This document shows, piece by piece, positions 35,772-46,984 of a stretch of 64,000 bases of DNA. The position numbers and the translations under genes are program-made. The stretch lies in contig WGLS01000024.1 of assembly GCA_016125455.1 (NCBI GenBank), forward strand, positions 1 to 64,000. The letters run 5' to 3'. The stretch's first letter is position 1. Every line of letters starts with the position of its first letter. The notes beneath the pieces are model-generated. The model was not told where the DNA came from. It worked only from the letters and a program-made list of their open reading frames with translations, and made no database searches. Source of the DNA: Alphaproteobacteria bacterium. GTDB taxonomy: Bacteria; Pseudomonadota; Alphaproteobacteria; Caulobacterales; Parvularculaceae.

Positions 35772-36002
35772 TCAGAACTTTCCGTCTCCGTCAGGATCAA
35801 GCAGCTTGTGCATGTGAACGATGAAATATCGCATCTGCGCGTTGTCGACGGTCGACTGAGCGCGCGCGCGCCAGGCCGCTTCGGCAAGCGCATAGTTCGG
35901 GTAGATCCCGACAATATCGAGCTTTGAAAGGTCCTTGAACTTCACGTCCTCAAGGTTTTCAAGTTCGCCCCCGAAAACAAGGTGCAGCAATTGCTGGGCC
36001 AT
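35772..36002 (-). CDS. DUF4170 domain protein
   Basis: A 76-residue conserved alphaproteobacterial protein: QLLHLVFGGELENLEDVKFK at the start, then the core IVGIYPNYALAEAAWRARAQ with VDNAQMRYFIVHMHKLLD. Members are typically encoded between pmbA-type and lipid A genes, as here. Function unknown. Lies 28 bases from the pmbA stop and 11 bases before the phosphatase gene, so likely in one transcript. Confidence 0.88.
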   Translation of the reverse strand: MAQQLLHLVFGGELENLEDVKFKDLSKLDIVGIYPNYALAEAAWRARAQSTVDNAQMRYFIVHMHKLLDPDGDGKF

Positions 36003-36030
36003 ATATATATCGTCTCATTACTGATGATTG

Positions 36031-37374
36031 TCAGTTGCCGGCGATCGTCATCTCGCCGACCGAAACCGTCGGCGCGTTGGTGGATGACCTGAATTCCAGG
36101 TCGTCGGCGGCGACGAGGCGCGCGTACATGTCAAGCAGGTTGCCGGCGATGGTGATTTCGGAAACCGGCACGGTAGGGGCGCCGTTTTCGATCCACATGC
36201 CCGAGCAGCCGACGGAATAGTCGCCGGTGTTCGAGTTCACCTGCGGGCCGAACATGTCGGTGACCAGGAGGCCCTTTGTTACGCCCGCGATCAGGTCGGC
36301 GCGGGCGATGACGCCCGCCTTCAGATAAAGGTTTGTCGTTGCCGCGCCTGGCGACCCGCCGGTGCCGCGGGTCGCGCGACCATTGGTTTCGAGGTCAAGC
36401 TGGCGAGCCTGGGCGGAATTGAGGATCCAGGTCGTCAGGACCCCATCGGCAATCACGCTGAGGGGCGCTGGCCGGACGCCCTCGCCGTCGAACGGCCGCG
36501 ATCCGTGGCCGCGGGGAATGAACGGGTCGTCGACAATGGTCACGTCCGGCGAGAAAAGCCGTTCGCCCATGCGGTTCTTGAGAAAGCTGACGCCGCGGGC
36601 GATCGCCGCGCCGTTGATGGCGCCGGCGAGGTGGCCAAGCAGGGATGCGGAGACCCGGTTGTCGAACAGGACGGCCGCCTTCTGGCTTTTCACTTTTTCC
36701 GGCGACAGCCGGCTGACGGCCCATTCGCCCGCCCGTCGACCGATCGCCGTGACGTCCCGCAGATCGTCCGCATGGGTCTTGGAGTCGTAGTCATAGTCGC
36801 GTTCCATCCCGTTTGCGTCCTCGGCGAGCACGCTGACGGAAATGGAATGGCTCGACCCGCCGGACTCGCCGAAGAAGCCGTCCGAGGTGATCAGCCATTT
36901 GCGACCCTCGCCATAGCTTGCGCCGGCCCCGGACGAATTGACGACGCCCTTGACCGCAAGGGCGGCCTCTTCGCAGGCGGCGGCGCGTTCCTTCAGGACG
37001 TCCGAACCGGGGTCGGCGAAGTCGCCGAGATCAAGCTCCGGGTGCGGCGCCTTTGCCAGCCGTTCCTTTGGCGCGAGGCCCACATAGGGGTCTTCCGGCG
37101 CCGCTTTCGCCATGGCGGCGCAGCGTTCCGAGAGCGCCTCAAGCGAGGCCTTGGACAGATCGTTGGTCGACACGCTTGCCGATCGCTTGCCGAAGATCAT
37201 GCGGACGCCAAGATCGACGCCCTCAGAGCGTTCCACGTCTTCCAGCTTGCCAAGACGCCACGATACGCCGTGCGACACGCTGTTGAACAGGACGGCGTCG
37301 GCGGCGTCGGCGCCGTTGGCCTTTGCCTTGTCGATCAGGGATGACAGGAGGTCTTGCGCGGTGCGGGTTTCCAT
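36031..37374 (-). CDS. pmbA: TldD/PmbA-family protein (PmbA/TldE-like)
   Basis: A 447-residue member of the U62 metallopeptidase family. The N-terminal half is the mixed alpha/beta domain and the C-terminal half has the beta-rich barrel segment SGMWIENGAPTVPVSEITIA and NLLDMYARLVAADDLEFRSS typical of PmbA. I see no HExxxH zinc motif, consistent with the TldE/PmbA subunit, which pairs with TldD. TldD/E degrade unfolded peptides and mature some modified peptides and CcdA. tldD is not in the window. Confidence 0.92.
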   Translation of the reverse strand: METRTAQDLLSSLIDKAKANGADAADAVLFNSVSHGVSWRLGKLEDVERSEGVDLGVRMIFGKRSASVSTNDLSKASLEALSERCAAMAKAAPEDPYVGLAPKERLAKAPHPELDLGDFADPGSDVLKERAAACEEAALAVKGVVNSSGAGASYGEGRKWLITSDGFFGESGGSSHSISVSVLAEDANGMERDYDYDSKTHADDLRDVTAIGRRAGEWAVSRLSPEKVKSQKAAVLFDNRVSASLLGHLAGAINGAAIARGVSFLKNRMGERLFSPDVTIVDDPFIPRGHGSRPFDGEGVRPAPLSVIADGVLTTWILNSAQARQLDLETNGRATRGTGGSPGAATTNLYLKAGVIARADLIAGVTKGLLVTDMFGPQVNSNTGDYSVGCSGMWIENGAPTVPVSEITIAGNLLDMYARLVAADDLEFRSSTNAPTVSVGEMTIAGN

Positions 37375-37411
37375 CGGGGCGAGATACGGTGGGGCGTGGC
37401 GAGAAGCAAGC

Positions 37412-38065
37412 TTAGCGCCGATCGGCGGCGACTTCCGCCTCGGCGCCGGCGACCCACGATTTCATGGCCGGCGTTTCGAGGATCGTCTCCATCCAGTCGG
37501 CCGCTGGGCGCGGCAGCTCGACGGGGCCATAGGTGCGGAACCGTGTCGCGACGGGCGCGTACATGGCGTCGGCGATTGAAAAGTCGCCATAGAGAAATGG
37601 ACCGCCTTCGCGCGCGCCGAACCGGTCTCTCGCTTCGGTCCACAGCTCGGCGATGCGCGCGATGTCCCTGGCGACGCCGCCGGAGGTCAGGTGGCGCAGG
37701 TCGCGACGCAACACCTGCATCGGCCACACTGTCCGCAGATTTGAAAACCCGGCATGCATCTCCGCGGCGATTGACCGCGCATGGGCGCGGGCCTCAGGCG
37801 CCCTCGGCCACAAGTTCTTGTCGGGAAACCGGTCGTTCAGGTGCTCAAGGATTGCGAGAGAGTCCCAGACGACGGCGGCGCCGTCCTTGAGGCAGGGCAC
37901 GAGGCCCGACGGCGAGGCGGCCTTGAGCCGCTCTCGGCTGTCAGGCCGGTCGAGGCGGATGTTCTCCTCACGGAAGGGGATGCCGAGGTGGGTCATCGCC
38001 AGCCAGGGCCGCAAGGACCAGGTCGACAGATTCTTGTCGCCGATGATGAGGACGAGGTCGGTCAT
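37412..38065 (-). CDS. Glutathione S-transferase family protein
   Basis: A 217-residue cytosolic GST-fold protein: thioredoxin-like N-domain (LVLIIGDKNLSTWSLRPWLA, SGLVPCLKDG, VVWDSLAILEHLNDRFP) and an all-helical C-domain. The Ser in KNLSTWS is the likely GSH-activating residue. It overlaps the upstream amidotransferase gene by 4 bases. Substrate unknown. Confidence 0.9.
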   Translation of the reverse strand: MTDLVLIIGDKNLSTWSLRPWLAMTHLGIPFREENIRLDRPDSRERLKAASPSGLVPCLKDGAAVVWDSLAILEHLNDRFPDKNLWPRAPEARAHARSIAAEMHAGFSNLRTVWPMQVLRRDLRHLTSGGVARDIARIAELWTEARDRFGAREGGPFLYGDFSIADAMYAPVATRFRTYGPVELPRPAADWMETILETPAMKSWVAGAEAEVAADRR

Positions 38066-38787
38066 GAAGGGCTCCTTCCGGCGGCGGCGGCATAGAATGA
38101 GGCGATCCAGCGGGCGATCACGGCGCGGTCGCTATCGCCTTGGAGCGACGCAAGACCGCGCTCGACGCGGTCCGCCGGGATGCGGTCGGCCCGAAGGGTC
38201 AACAGGTCCCGCGCGTAGTCGTGGCTGAATTCCGGGTGCATCTGGAACGAGATGGCCGGACCATCGGCGTAGGCGAGGGCGCCGTTCGGGCAGAACGCCG
38301 AACCGGCAATGACGACCGCGCCCGCGGGCGCCTCTACAACCTGGTCCTGGTGCGACACGGCGCATGAAAAGGCGGCCGCTTGCGGCGTCATCCAGCCTTG
38401 GATCGACGTTACCTCGTACCGGTGGACGCCGACGCCCCAGCCCCGGTCGGATTTTGCCACCCGGCCGCCGAAGGCCGCCGCCATCGCCTGATGGCCGAAA
38501 CAGATGCCCACCTGGGGCTTGCCGGCGTCGGCCGTCGCCCGGATCGCATCGAAAAGAGGCGCAATCCAGTCGTGGTCCTCATAGACGCCCGCAGGCGAGC
38601 CAGTGACGAGAAATGCGTCGGCATCGGTCGGGGCGAACGGCGGTTCGCCGGCGAATATCCGGCGGGCCTCGTAGGTCGCCGCCGGCATCAGCGGCGACAG
38701 CATGTCGACCATCATCGTCGCATAGCCCGGACTGTTCGTTCGCAGCGGCAAGGGCGGTTCGCCGGTTTCCACTATGGCGATTTTCAC
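38062..38787 (-). CDS. Class I glutamine amidotransferase-like protein (GMP synthase-GATase type)
   Basis: A 241-residue stand-alone GATase-fold protein, starting at GTG 38787 (VKIAIVETGEPPLPL). Nucleophile loop VGICFGHQAMA (Cys), and MHPEFSHDY with the catalytic His and Glu are present, so glutaminase or gamma-glutamyl hydrolase chemistry is plausible. No synthetase partner is adjacent. The reading frame stays open far upstream (to 41211) only because it runs antisense to ubiD. Overlaps the GST gene by 4 bases. Confidence 0.88.
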   Translation of the reverse strand: MKIAIVETGEPPLPLRTNSPGYATMMVDMLSPLMPAATYEARRIFAGEPPFAPTDADAFLVTGSPAGVYEDHDWIAPLFDAIRATADAGKPQVGICFGHQAMAAAFGGRVAKSDRGWGVGVHRYEVTSIQGWMTPQAAAFSCAVSHQDQVVEAPAGAVVIAGSAFCPNGALAYADGPAISFQMHPEFSHDYARDLLTLRADRIPADRVERGLASLQGDSDRAVIARWIASFYAAAAGRSPS

Positions 38788-38945
38788 TGGCGTTGTCCGG
38801 GCATGGCGGCTTCCAGGCAGGGCGATGCACGGACCCGATCTCGCCGCGCGCGGCGCCGGCGTCAATGACTGAAAACGGCGCTTCTTCGCCAGGATCCAGT
38901 CTGATCGCCGCCTGTCAATTCGACGCCAGCCTGTTTGTCGCTGCT

Positions 38946-39215
38946 CTATTCGGCGATCGGCGCCGGGTGCGTCTTGTCGATGGTCTTTCGGACGATTGGC
39001 GGACAGCGGTCGCGATACTGCAGCAGTTTCGCGTTCAGCGCCGGATGCTTCTGTCGCAGGCGCTGCACGAGGCGCTGGAACAGCGGCACGTACGGCGCCA
39101 GCAGCGTCAGGCCGATCGTGATCATGATAAGGCCGAACGGAATCGGCAAAGGCAGTACGACAAGGCCAGTCAGAACCAGAAAGGCGCCAAGCGCCTGATG
39201 GAAAATCGGCAGCAT
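38946..39215 (-). CDS. Small two-helix membrane protein (PGPGW-like)
   Basis: An 89-residue protein with two hydrophobic segments forming a hairpin (about 5-42; GLVVLPLPIPFGLIMITIGL), then a basic tail (RLVQRLRQKHPALN). It resembles the small PGPGW-type transmembrane proteins widespread in proteobacteria. Function unknown. Divergent from ubiD with 253 bases between. Confidence 0.65.
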   Translation of the reverse strand: MLPIFHQALGAFLVLTGLVVLPLPIPFGLIMITIGLTLLAPYVPLFQRLVQRLRQKHPALNAKLLQYRDRCPPIVRKTIDKTHPAPIAE

Positions 39216-39468
39216 CCGCGTCCCAATCCGCCAAGGTACTCAGGCGAACCGTACGCCTGACCCAACTGTCCATACGATAGTTTCGCGCAATTTGATCGTA
39301 AAGTGGGAACGGAAAACGAAAGTTAATTGCGCCGGAGGGCCGACGGGCGTCTTTCGCCACTCTGGCGGCCGGCGGCCAAAACGTCTCAGCGACGCCGTGG
39401 AACGGCCGCAAGGGCTCGCCGGCGGGTGCGCTTGAAGCTAATTCCCTGATGCCGCCGAAGGAGTTCCG

Positions 39469-41043
39469 ATGCCCTACCGTTCCCTGCGCGATTTCATCGA
39501 TATGCTTGAAGGGGCGGGCGAGCTTGTCCGCGTGACGACGCCTGTGTCGACTGTCCTTGAGATGACCGAGATCCAGACCCGCCTGCTTGCCGAGGGCGGG
39601 CCGGCGGTGATCTTCGAGAAGCCTGTCATGCCCGACGGGTCGACGTCGCCGATCCCGGTGCTCGTGAACCTCTTCGGCACAGTGCGCCGTGTGGCGATGG
39701 GCGTCACCATGGGCGTCGGCCCGGCCGCGACGCCGCCGCCCGGCCTCTCGACGGAGGCCGCGGCCTTGCGCGAGGTCGGCAAGACCCTCGCCTTCCTGCG
39801 CCAGCCGGAACCGCCGGCGGGCCTCAAGGATGCGCTGGAGCTCTTGCCGCTCGCGAAGACGGTCCTTTCGATGAAGCCCTCGACGAAAGGCTTCGGGTCC
39901 GCCCCCTGTCAGGAGTCGGTCCTCACCGGCGATGAGGTGAACCTCGACGCCCTGCCGATCCAGACCTGCTGGCCGGGCGAGCCGGCGCCGCTCATCACCT
40001 GGCCACTCGTCGTGACGAAGGGGCCGTCGGACGCGCGGGAGGACGGGTTCAATCTCGGCATCTACCGCATGCAGAAGATCGACCGTAACCGGACGATCAT
40101 GCGCTGGCTCGCCCACCGCGGCGGCGCGCAGCAGCATCGCAGATGGGGCGCCGCCGAGAAGAAAAAGGAAAAGCCGGAGCCGATGCCCGTCGCCGCCGTC
40201 CTCGGCGCCGATCCCGGGGTCATTATCGCCGCCGTCACGCCCGTGCCGGACACCCTGTCCGAATACCAGTTCGCCGGCCTCATCCGCGGCCGCAAGGCCG
40301 AGCTCGTCAATTGCAGGACCGTCCCGCTGAAAGTTCCGGCCGAGGCCGAAATCGTGCTTGAAGGCTATGTCTCGCTCGACGACTACGCCGACGAAGGGCC
40401 CTATGGCGACCATACCGGCTACTACAATTCCGTGGAGAAATTCCCGGTATTCACCGTCACCGCCATCACCATGCGGCGCGACCCGATTTACCTCTCCACG
40501 TTCACGGGCCGGCCGCCCGATGAACCCTCCGTCCTCGGCGAAGCCCTGAACGAAGTGTTCATTCCCCTGCTGCAGCAGCAATTTCCGGAGATCGTCGATT
40601 TCTGGCTGCCGCCGGAAGGGTGCAGCTACCGCATCGCGGTCATCTCGATGCGGAAGGCCTATCCCGGCCACGCCAAGCGGGTGATGATGGGCGCGTGGTC
40701 GTACCTGCGCCAGTTCATGTACACCAAATGGATCATCGTCGTGGACGATGACGTGAACGCCCGCGACTGGAAGGACGTCATGTGGGCGATCAGCACCAAG
40801 ATGGATCCGGCGCGCGACATCACCGTGATCGAGGGAACGCCGATCGACTATCTCGACTTCGCGAGCCCCGACAGCGGCCTCGGCTCGAAGATCGGCCTCG
40901 ACGCGACCGACAAGCTGCCGCCGGAGACCCATCGCGAGTGGGGCGAGGAAATCCGCATGGATGACGCGGTGATCGACCGGGTCGATGCGCTTTGGACCGA
41001 GCTCGGCCTGCCAGGGTCGGGCCGCAGCATCTGGCGCCGCTAG
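39469..41043 (+). CDS. ubiD: UbiD-family decarboxylase
   Basis: A 524-residue prenyl-FMN-dependent decarboxylase, classically 3-polyprenyl-4-hydroxybenzoate decarboxylase of ubiquinone synthesis. Family segments: [76 protein letters not shown] and [21 protein letters not shown] near the end. AAGGAG lies 6 bases before the ATG. The flavin prenyltransferase ubiX is not in the window. Confidence 0.94.
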   Translation: MPYRSLRDFIDMLEGAGELVRVTTPVSTVLEMTEIQTRLLAEGGPAVIFEKPVMPDGSTSPIPVLVNLFGTVRRVAMGVTMGVGPAATPPPGLSTEAAALREVGKTLAFLRQPEPPAGLKDALELLPLAKTVLSMKPSTKGFGSAPCQESVLTGDEVNLDALPIQTCWPGEPAPLITWPLVVTKGPSDAREDGFNLGIYRMQKIDRNRTIMRWLAHRGGAQQHRRWGAAEKKKEKPEPMPVAAVLGADPGVIIAAVTPVPDTLSEYQFAGLIRGRKAELVNCRTVPLKVPAEAEIVLEGYVSLDDYADEGPYGDHTGYYNSVEKFPVFTVTAITMRRDPIYLSTFTGRPPDEPSVLGEALNEVFIPLLQQQFPEIVDFWLPPEGCSYRIAVISMRKAYPGHAKRVMMGAWSYLRQFMYTKWIIVVDDDVNARDWKDVMWAISTKMDPARDITVIEGTPIDYLDFASPDSGLGSKIGLDATDKLPPETHREWGEEIRMDDAVIDRVDALWTELGLPGSGRSIWRR

Positions 41044-41582
41044 CCGCGCAGGCCCGGCGGCCGCCAGCGCGCGCGCCGCGCCATCCCGCAATGTTCCTGT
41101 CGCCTTGTTCATGCCCACGACCATGGGGCGGCCCGAACCCGTGTTCGATAAGTTTGCGGAATTTTCGGCCTTTTTTGTCTTAAATCGTTGTTTTGTATAG
41201 TAAAAAATCAATGCATCTTGTTCGATAGATTTATTTTCAAGATGGTTAACGGACAGGACTCCGTCCGACCTGCGTAGTCATCCTGACGCAAGCCAAGATG
41301 CAGACGAACGGCGCGACTTGCCTTGTCGCGAGCCGCCCTTGCGGTCCATTGCCGCCGCCCCTGGATCCCGGATCAGGTCCGGGATGACGGCTGCCGACGT
41401 CGGCGGTCAGCGCGCCCCATTTGCAGCGTCGCGCCGGGCGAACCGGGCAGCGGCGGGCCGCACGCCTTGCGCAGACATCCCGTCGCGCGCCTCACGCTCA
41501 CGGGCCGATCACGCGGCTTTGCTTTGCCAGTGATAGAGGCTTCTGGTCATAGGCGCCGGCCAATTGATTGGGAGACATCGTC
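41044..41582. other. Long intergenic region downstream of ubiD
   Basis: About 540 bases with no credible gene. It contains an AT-rich block at about 41155-41250 (tttttgtcttaaatcg, agtaaaaaatcaatgc), in strong contrast with the GC-rich surroundings, which may hold the promoter of the DoxX-like gene or an unrecognised small RNA. A palindromic repeat lies at 41365-41385. Confidence 0.5.
41365..41385. repeat. Interspersed palindromic repeat
   Basis: ATCCCGGA-tcagg-TCCGGGAT is a perfect 8-bp stem inside CTGGATCCCGGATCAGGTCC..., a motif that recurs in intergenic DNA of many alphaproteobacteria. Only this copy was noticed in the window. Confidence 0.65.
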
Positions 41583-42068
41583 ATGCTGGCCCGCGTCCGA
41601 GCCTATTTTCCGTTCGCCTACGCCCTTGTGGCGTCGCTCGTGTTCCTCGATTCACTTCGCTACAAGTTTACGAACGCGCCGGAGACGCAGACGATCTTTG
41701 GCAAGCTTGACGCGTGGGCCGCTTCCTTCGGCGCGGCGGGCCTGTTCGCGCAGACGGGCCTGTTCAGCCAGTATGTGATCGGAACGGCGGAGCTTGCCGC
41801 GTCAAGCCTCCTGTTGATCGGCTTCCTGCCGCGCCTGCGCCGGCTTCAGGCGGCGGGCGCGCTCATCGCCGTTGCGGTAATGTCCGGGGCGGTGTCCTTC
41901 CACCTGTTCACGCCGCTCGGGATTGATCCGAACAATGACGGCGGCGGGCTCTTTGCGATGGCGGTCGTCGTCTGGTTCGGCTCGCTCCTCACGCTCGCGC
42001 TGCGGTTCGATGACGTCCGGGCGCTTGTCGGCGGCGTTGCCCGCGCGATTGCGCCATCAGTTGTCTGA
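41583..42068 (+). CDS. DoxX-like integral membrane protein
   Basis: ATG 41583 with GGGAGA 7 bases upstream gives 161 residues and four hydrophobic segments (about 10-30, 60-82, 88-108, 125-147). The layout FVFLDSLRYKFTNAPETQTI and LFSQYVIGTAELAASSLLLI resembles DoxX/DUF417-type membrane proteins. Function unknown. Convergent with leuB, 4 bases between them. Confidence 0.65.
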   Translation: MLARVRAYFPFAYALVASLVFLDSLRYKFTNAPETQTIFGKLDAWAASFGAAGLFAQTGLFSQYVIGTAELAASSLLLIGFLPRLRRLQAAGALIAVAVMSGAVSFHLFTPLGIDPNNDGGGLFAMAVVVWFGSLLTLALRFDDVRALVGGVARAIAPSVV

Positions 42069-42072
42069 CGGT

Positions 42073-43113
42073 TCAGGCAAGACGTTCGGCGACCGCATTC
42101 GAAAAAACGGTCGTTGTCGCGTCGCCGCCAAGATCACGGGTGGCGAGACCATCGTCGAGAGCGCCGGCGACGGCCCGTTCAATCGCTGCGGCGGCGTCAT
42201 CTCGGCCCAGGCTGTGCCGCGCCAGCATCGCCGCTGACATGATCGCGCCGATCGGGTTGGCGACGCCCTTGCCGGCGATATCCGGGGCCGATCCGTGGAT
42301 CGGTTCGTAAAGGCCCTTGCCGTCGCCGAGCGAGGCGGACGGCGCCATGCCGATCGAACCGGACAGCACGGAGGCTTCGTCGCTCAATATGTCGCCGAAC
42401 ATGTTTTCGGTCAGGATCACGTCAAAGCTCGCCGGGCGCGTCACGAGGTGCATCGCCATGGCGTCGACGAGCGCGTGCTCCAGCTCGACATCGGCGTAGG
42501 CTTCGGCGCGAAGCTCCTCGACCGCGGCGCGCCACAGCCGGCTCGTCGCCAGGACATTCGCCTTGTCGACGCTCGTCACCTTGCCGCGGCGACCGCGCGC
42601 CGCCTCGAACGCGACGCGCGCGACCCGTCGCACTTCGTCGCGAGTATAGACGCAAAGATCGCTGGCGCGGGTCTTGCCTTCCTCGCGGTCGCCATAATAG
42701 ACCCCGCCATTCAGTTCCCGGACGATCAGGAAATCGACGCCGCGCGCGACGTCGGCCTTCAGCGGCGAGCGATCCTCGAAACCGGGCGCGACGATGGTGG
42801 GGCGCAGATTGGCGTAAACGCCGAGGTCGCGACGAAGGTCGAGAAGGCCCTGTTCCGGCCGCGGGCCGCCCTTCTCCCATTTCGGTCCGCCGACCGCGCC
42901 CAGAAAGATGGCGTCCGCCGCGGCGACCGCCGTTCGGGTTTCGTCCGGATACGGTGCGCCAAACGCGTCGATGCCGGCGCCTCCGAACGCCCTTTCATCG
43001 AACGAAAGGCCAAGGTTGAAGGCCGTAGACGCAGCGTCGAGAGCGGCGCGCGCCGCCGCGGTCACCTCGGGGCCAACGCCGTCGCCCGGCAGGAGGGTTA
43101 TTCTGTAGCTCAT
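42073..43113 (-). CDS. leuB: 3-isopropylmalate dehydrogenase
   Basis: A 346-residue NAD-dependent oxidative decarboxylase of leucine synthesis. Segments: ITLLPGDGVGPEVTAAARA, GAVGGPKWEKG, FLIVRELNGGVYYGDREEG, NVLATSRLWR and NMFGDILSDEASVLSGSIGM, EPIHGSAPDIAGKGVANPIG. It is the last gene of leuA-leuC-leuD-leuB, starting 7 bases after leuD. Confidence 0.96.
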   Translation of the reverse strand: MSYRITLLPGDGVGPEVTAAARAALDAASTAFNLGLSFDERAFGGAGIDAFGAPYPDETRTAVAAADAIFLGAVGGPKWEKGGPRPEQGLLDLRRDLGVYANLRPTIVAPGFEDRSPLKADVARGVDFLIVRELNGGVYYGDREEGKTRASDLCVYTRDEVRRVARVAFEAARGRRGKVTSVDKANVLATSRLWRAAVEELRAEAYADVELEHALVDAMAMHLVTRPASFDVILTENMFGDILSDEASVLSGSIGMAPSASLGDGKGLYEPIHGSAPDIAGKGVANPIGAIMSAAMLARHSLGRDDAAAAIERAVAGALDDGLATRDLGGDATTTVFSNAVAERLA

Positions 43114-43120
43114 GCCTCAA

Positions 43121-43699
43121 TTATCCGTGTGCGGCTTCAAAGGCGGCGATTGCATCTTCCTCGGCGAGGATTGCGCCGAGCGGGTCGACGCCGTCCATCA
43201 GGCAGCGGCGGGCGAAGGGTTCCAGCCTGAATGGCGCGTCAACCCCGCCGTTCGGCGTCGTGATCCGCATCGTCTCGAGGTCGATCGTCAACTCAAGACC
43301 CGGTTCGGCAAGAAGGTCCCGGTGCGTCGCGGCGTCGATCTCGATCGGGACGAGGCCGTTCTTCAGCGCGTTGCCGGTGAAGATATCGGCGATCTTTGTG
43401 CTGATTACGGCTCGGAAGCCGAAGCCGAGCAGCGCCCAGGGCGCATGCTCGCGGGAAGAGCCGCAACCGAAATTGCCGCCCGCAATCAGAATGCCGTGGT
43501 CGGCTCGCGAATCCTCATTGAACGGACTGTCGGGCTTCGGTTCGCCGTTTTCGTCATAGCGCCAGTCGGCGAAAGCCGCCGCGCCGAGGCCGTCGCGCGT
43601 CGTCGTCGTCAGGAAACGCGCAGGGATGATCTGGTCGGTGTCGACATTCTCCGCCGGCAGGACGGCGGTGCGCGACGTGAAGCGGACGATGGGCTCCAT
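43121..43699 (-). CDS. leuD: 3-isopropylmalate dehydratase small subunit
   Basis: A 192-residue subunit: MEPIVRFTSRTAVLPAENVD, TDQIIPARFL, GNFGCGSSREHAPWALLGFG and DIFTGNALKNGLVPIEID are the LeuD signatures. ATG 43699 follows the leuC stop by 4 bases; an in-frame upstream extension overlaps leuC and is not conserved. Forms isopropylmalate isomerase with LeuC. Confidence 0.95.
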   Translation of the reverse strand: MEPIVRFTSRTAVLPAENVDTDQIIPARFLTTTTRDGLGAAAFADWRYDENGEPKPDSPFNEDSRADHGILIAGGNFGCGSSREHAPWALLGFGFRAVISTKIADIFTGNALKNGLVPIEIDAATHRDLLAEPGLELTIDLETMRITTPNGGVDAPFRLEPFARRCLMDGVDPLGAILAEEDAIAAFEAAHG

Positions 43700-43703
43700 T
43701 GGG

Positions 43704-45112
43704 TCATGCCTCCGGAAGATACTGGCGCGGATCGACGAGGCGTCCGGCGATTGCGGCCGCCGCGGCGGTGGCCGGGCTTGCGAGGACGGTGCGCACGCGC
43801 TCGCCCTGGCGGCCGACGAAATTGCGGTTCGAGGTGGAGACGACAAGCTCGCCGGGCGCGCCCTTGTCGCCGTTCATGGCGATGCACATGGAACAGCCCG
43901 GCTGGCGCCATTCCGCGCCGGCGGCGAGGAATACCTCATGAAGGCCTTCCGCTTCGGCGTCGCGTCGGACCGATTCAGATCCCGGCACGACCATCGCCTT
44001 GACGCGATCGCTTACCCTCCGGCCGCGGAAGATATCGGCTGCAGCGCGCAGATCTTCCAGTCGCGAATTCGTGCACGACCCGATGAAGACCCGGTCGACG
44101 TCGATTTCAGCGAACGATTGCCCGCGGGCGATGCGCATATAGGCGTGGGCCGCGTCGTCGGCCCGTCCCCCGGTCGCCGGCGCCGCGCCATCGACGGGCG
44201 CGGCGGCGTCGGGCGAGGTGCCAAAAGTGACCATCGGCCGGATGGTCGAGGCGTCGATTGCTGCTTCGTCATCGAAGCTCGCGCCGTCATCGGTCGGCAG
44301 GCTCATCCAGTCCGCGACGGCGCGCGTCCATGCATCGCCCTTCGGCGCGAAGTCGCGCCCCTTGACGTACGCGAGCGTCTTTTCATCGGGCGCGACAAGG
44401 CCCATGCGCGCGCCAGCCTCGATAGACATGTTGCAAAGGGTCATGCGGCCCTCCATCGAGAGGGCGCGGACGGCCTCGCCGGCGAACTCGATCGCTTTGC
44501 CCTGGCCGCCGTCGGCGCCGATGGCGGCGATGGCGGCGAGCGCCATGTCCTTGGCGGAGACCCCAGGCGCCAGCCGGCCGTTGAACGTGATGCGCAGGGT
44601 CTTCGGCTTGCGGATCAACAAGCACTGGGTTGCAAGCACATGGCCGACTTCGGTCGTGCCGATGCCAAAGGCGAGGGCGCCGAACGCGCCATGGGTCGAG
44701 GTGTGGCTGTCGCCGCAGACGATCGTCTTGCCGGGCTGGGTGAGCCCGAGTTCCGGCCCGATCACGTGAACGATGCCGCGGCGCGGATCGCCCAGGCCGT
44801 ATAGCGGCACGCCGTACGCCTCGCAGTTCGCGATCAGCGCCTTGACCTGGCGTTCGCCCTGTTCGCTGGCGTAGGGCAGGCGGCCATCGGCGTTCGGCGG
44901 CAGGGTCGGCGTCGAGTGGTCAAGCGTCGCGAACGTGCGGTCCGGCCGGCGAACCTTCAGCCCACGGTCTTTCAGCGCCTGGAAAGCCTGCGGCGAGGTG
45001 ACCTCGTGGATCAGGTGCAGGTCAATGTAGACGATGGCCGGACTGTCGTCCGTTTCCGGTCGAACGACGTGCCGGCGCCATAGCTTCTCGAACAGCGTTG
45101 CCGGGGCCTCGC

Positions 45113-45116
<4 letters not shown>
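43704..45116 (-). CDS. leuC: 3-isopropylmalate dehydratase large subunit
   Basis: A 470-residue aconitase-type [4Fe-4S] subunit. GTG 45116 ([18 protein letters not shown]) overlaps the leuA stop as GTGA, implying coupling. Cluster ligands lie in [11 protein letters not shown] and [30 protein letters not shown] is conserved. A short acidic/Ala-rich insertion ([20 protein letters not shown]) around residue 325 is unlike most LeuC and lies on the surface if the usual fold holds. Confidence 0.95.
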
Positions 45117-46729
<1,613 letters not shown>

Positions 46730-46929
46730 CGGATAGGTCCCTTCCGTCGCTTCGCCAGCGCGCGCCCCGGCGCGCCGATTGTGTCCGGCGCGCCCGGCGC
46801 GCCTATTGTCTCCAGCGCTCTGCCGCGCGCCTATGTTCGTCGGACGCCAGATCGTGGAGCGATCCGTGGCCCGTCCGCTGGCCGCGATCGCCGCATGGCC
46901 GGGCCCTCAGGTGCGGGGCCGGGCCAAAC

Positions 46930-46956
46930 AAAAAAGCCGCTTCGGTGAAGCGGCTT
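46930..46956 (-). terminator. Intrinsic terminator in the leu leader (attenuator)
   Basis: On the minus strand the 10-bp stem AAGCCGCTTC-acc-GAAGCGGCTT (46934-46956) runs into TTTTTT (46935-46930), a classical intrinsic terminator. It lies between the Leu-rich leader ORF and leuA. The 5' arm with flanking bases (GGAAGCCGC, 46958-46950) can pair instead with GCGGTTTCC (47008-47000) at the end of the leader ORF, a 9-bp antiterminator with one G-U. Confidence 0.75.
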
Positions 46957-46984
46957 CCGGGTCGATAGGCATGAGCGTTTCAGA

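Noticed and set aside
38788-41211. Long minus-strand frame making a 1049-residue protein upstream of the amidotransferase
   Set aside because: It runs antisense to ubiD and is Arg/His/Gly-rich with no domains. The amidotransferase has its own start (GTG 38787) matching the family N-terminus.
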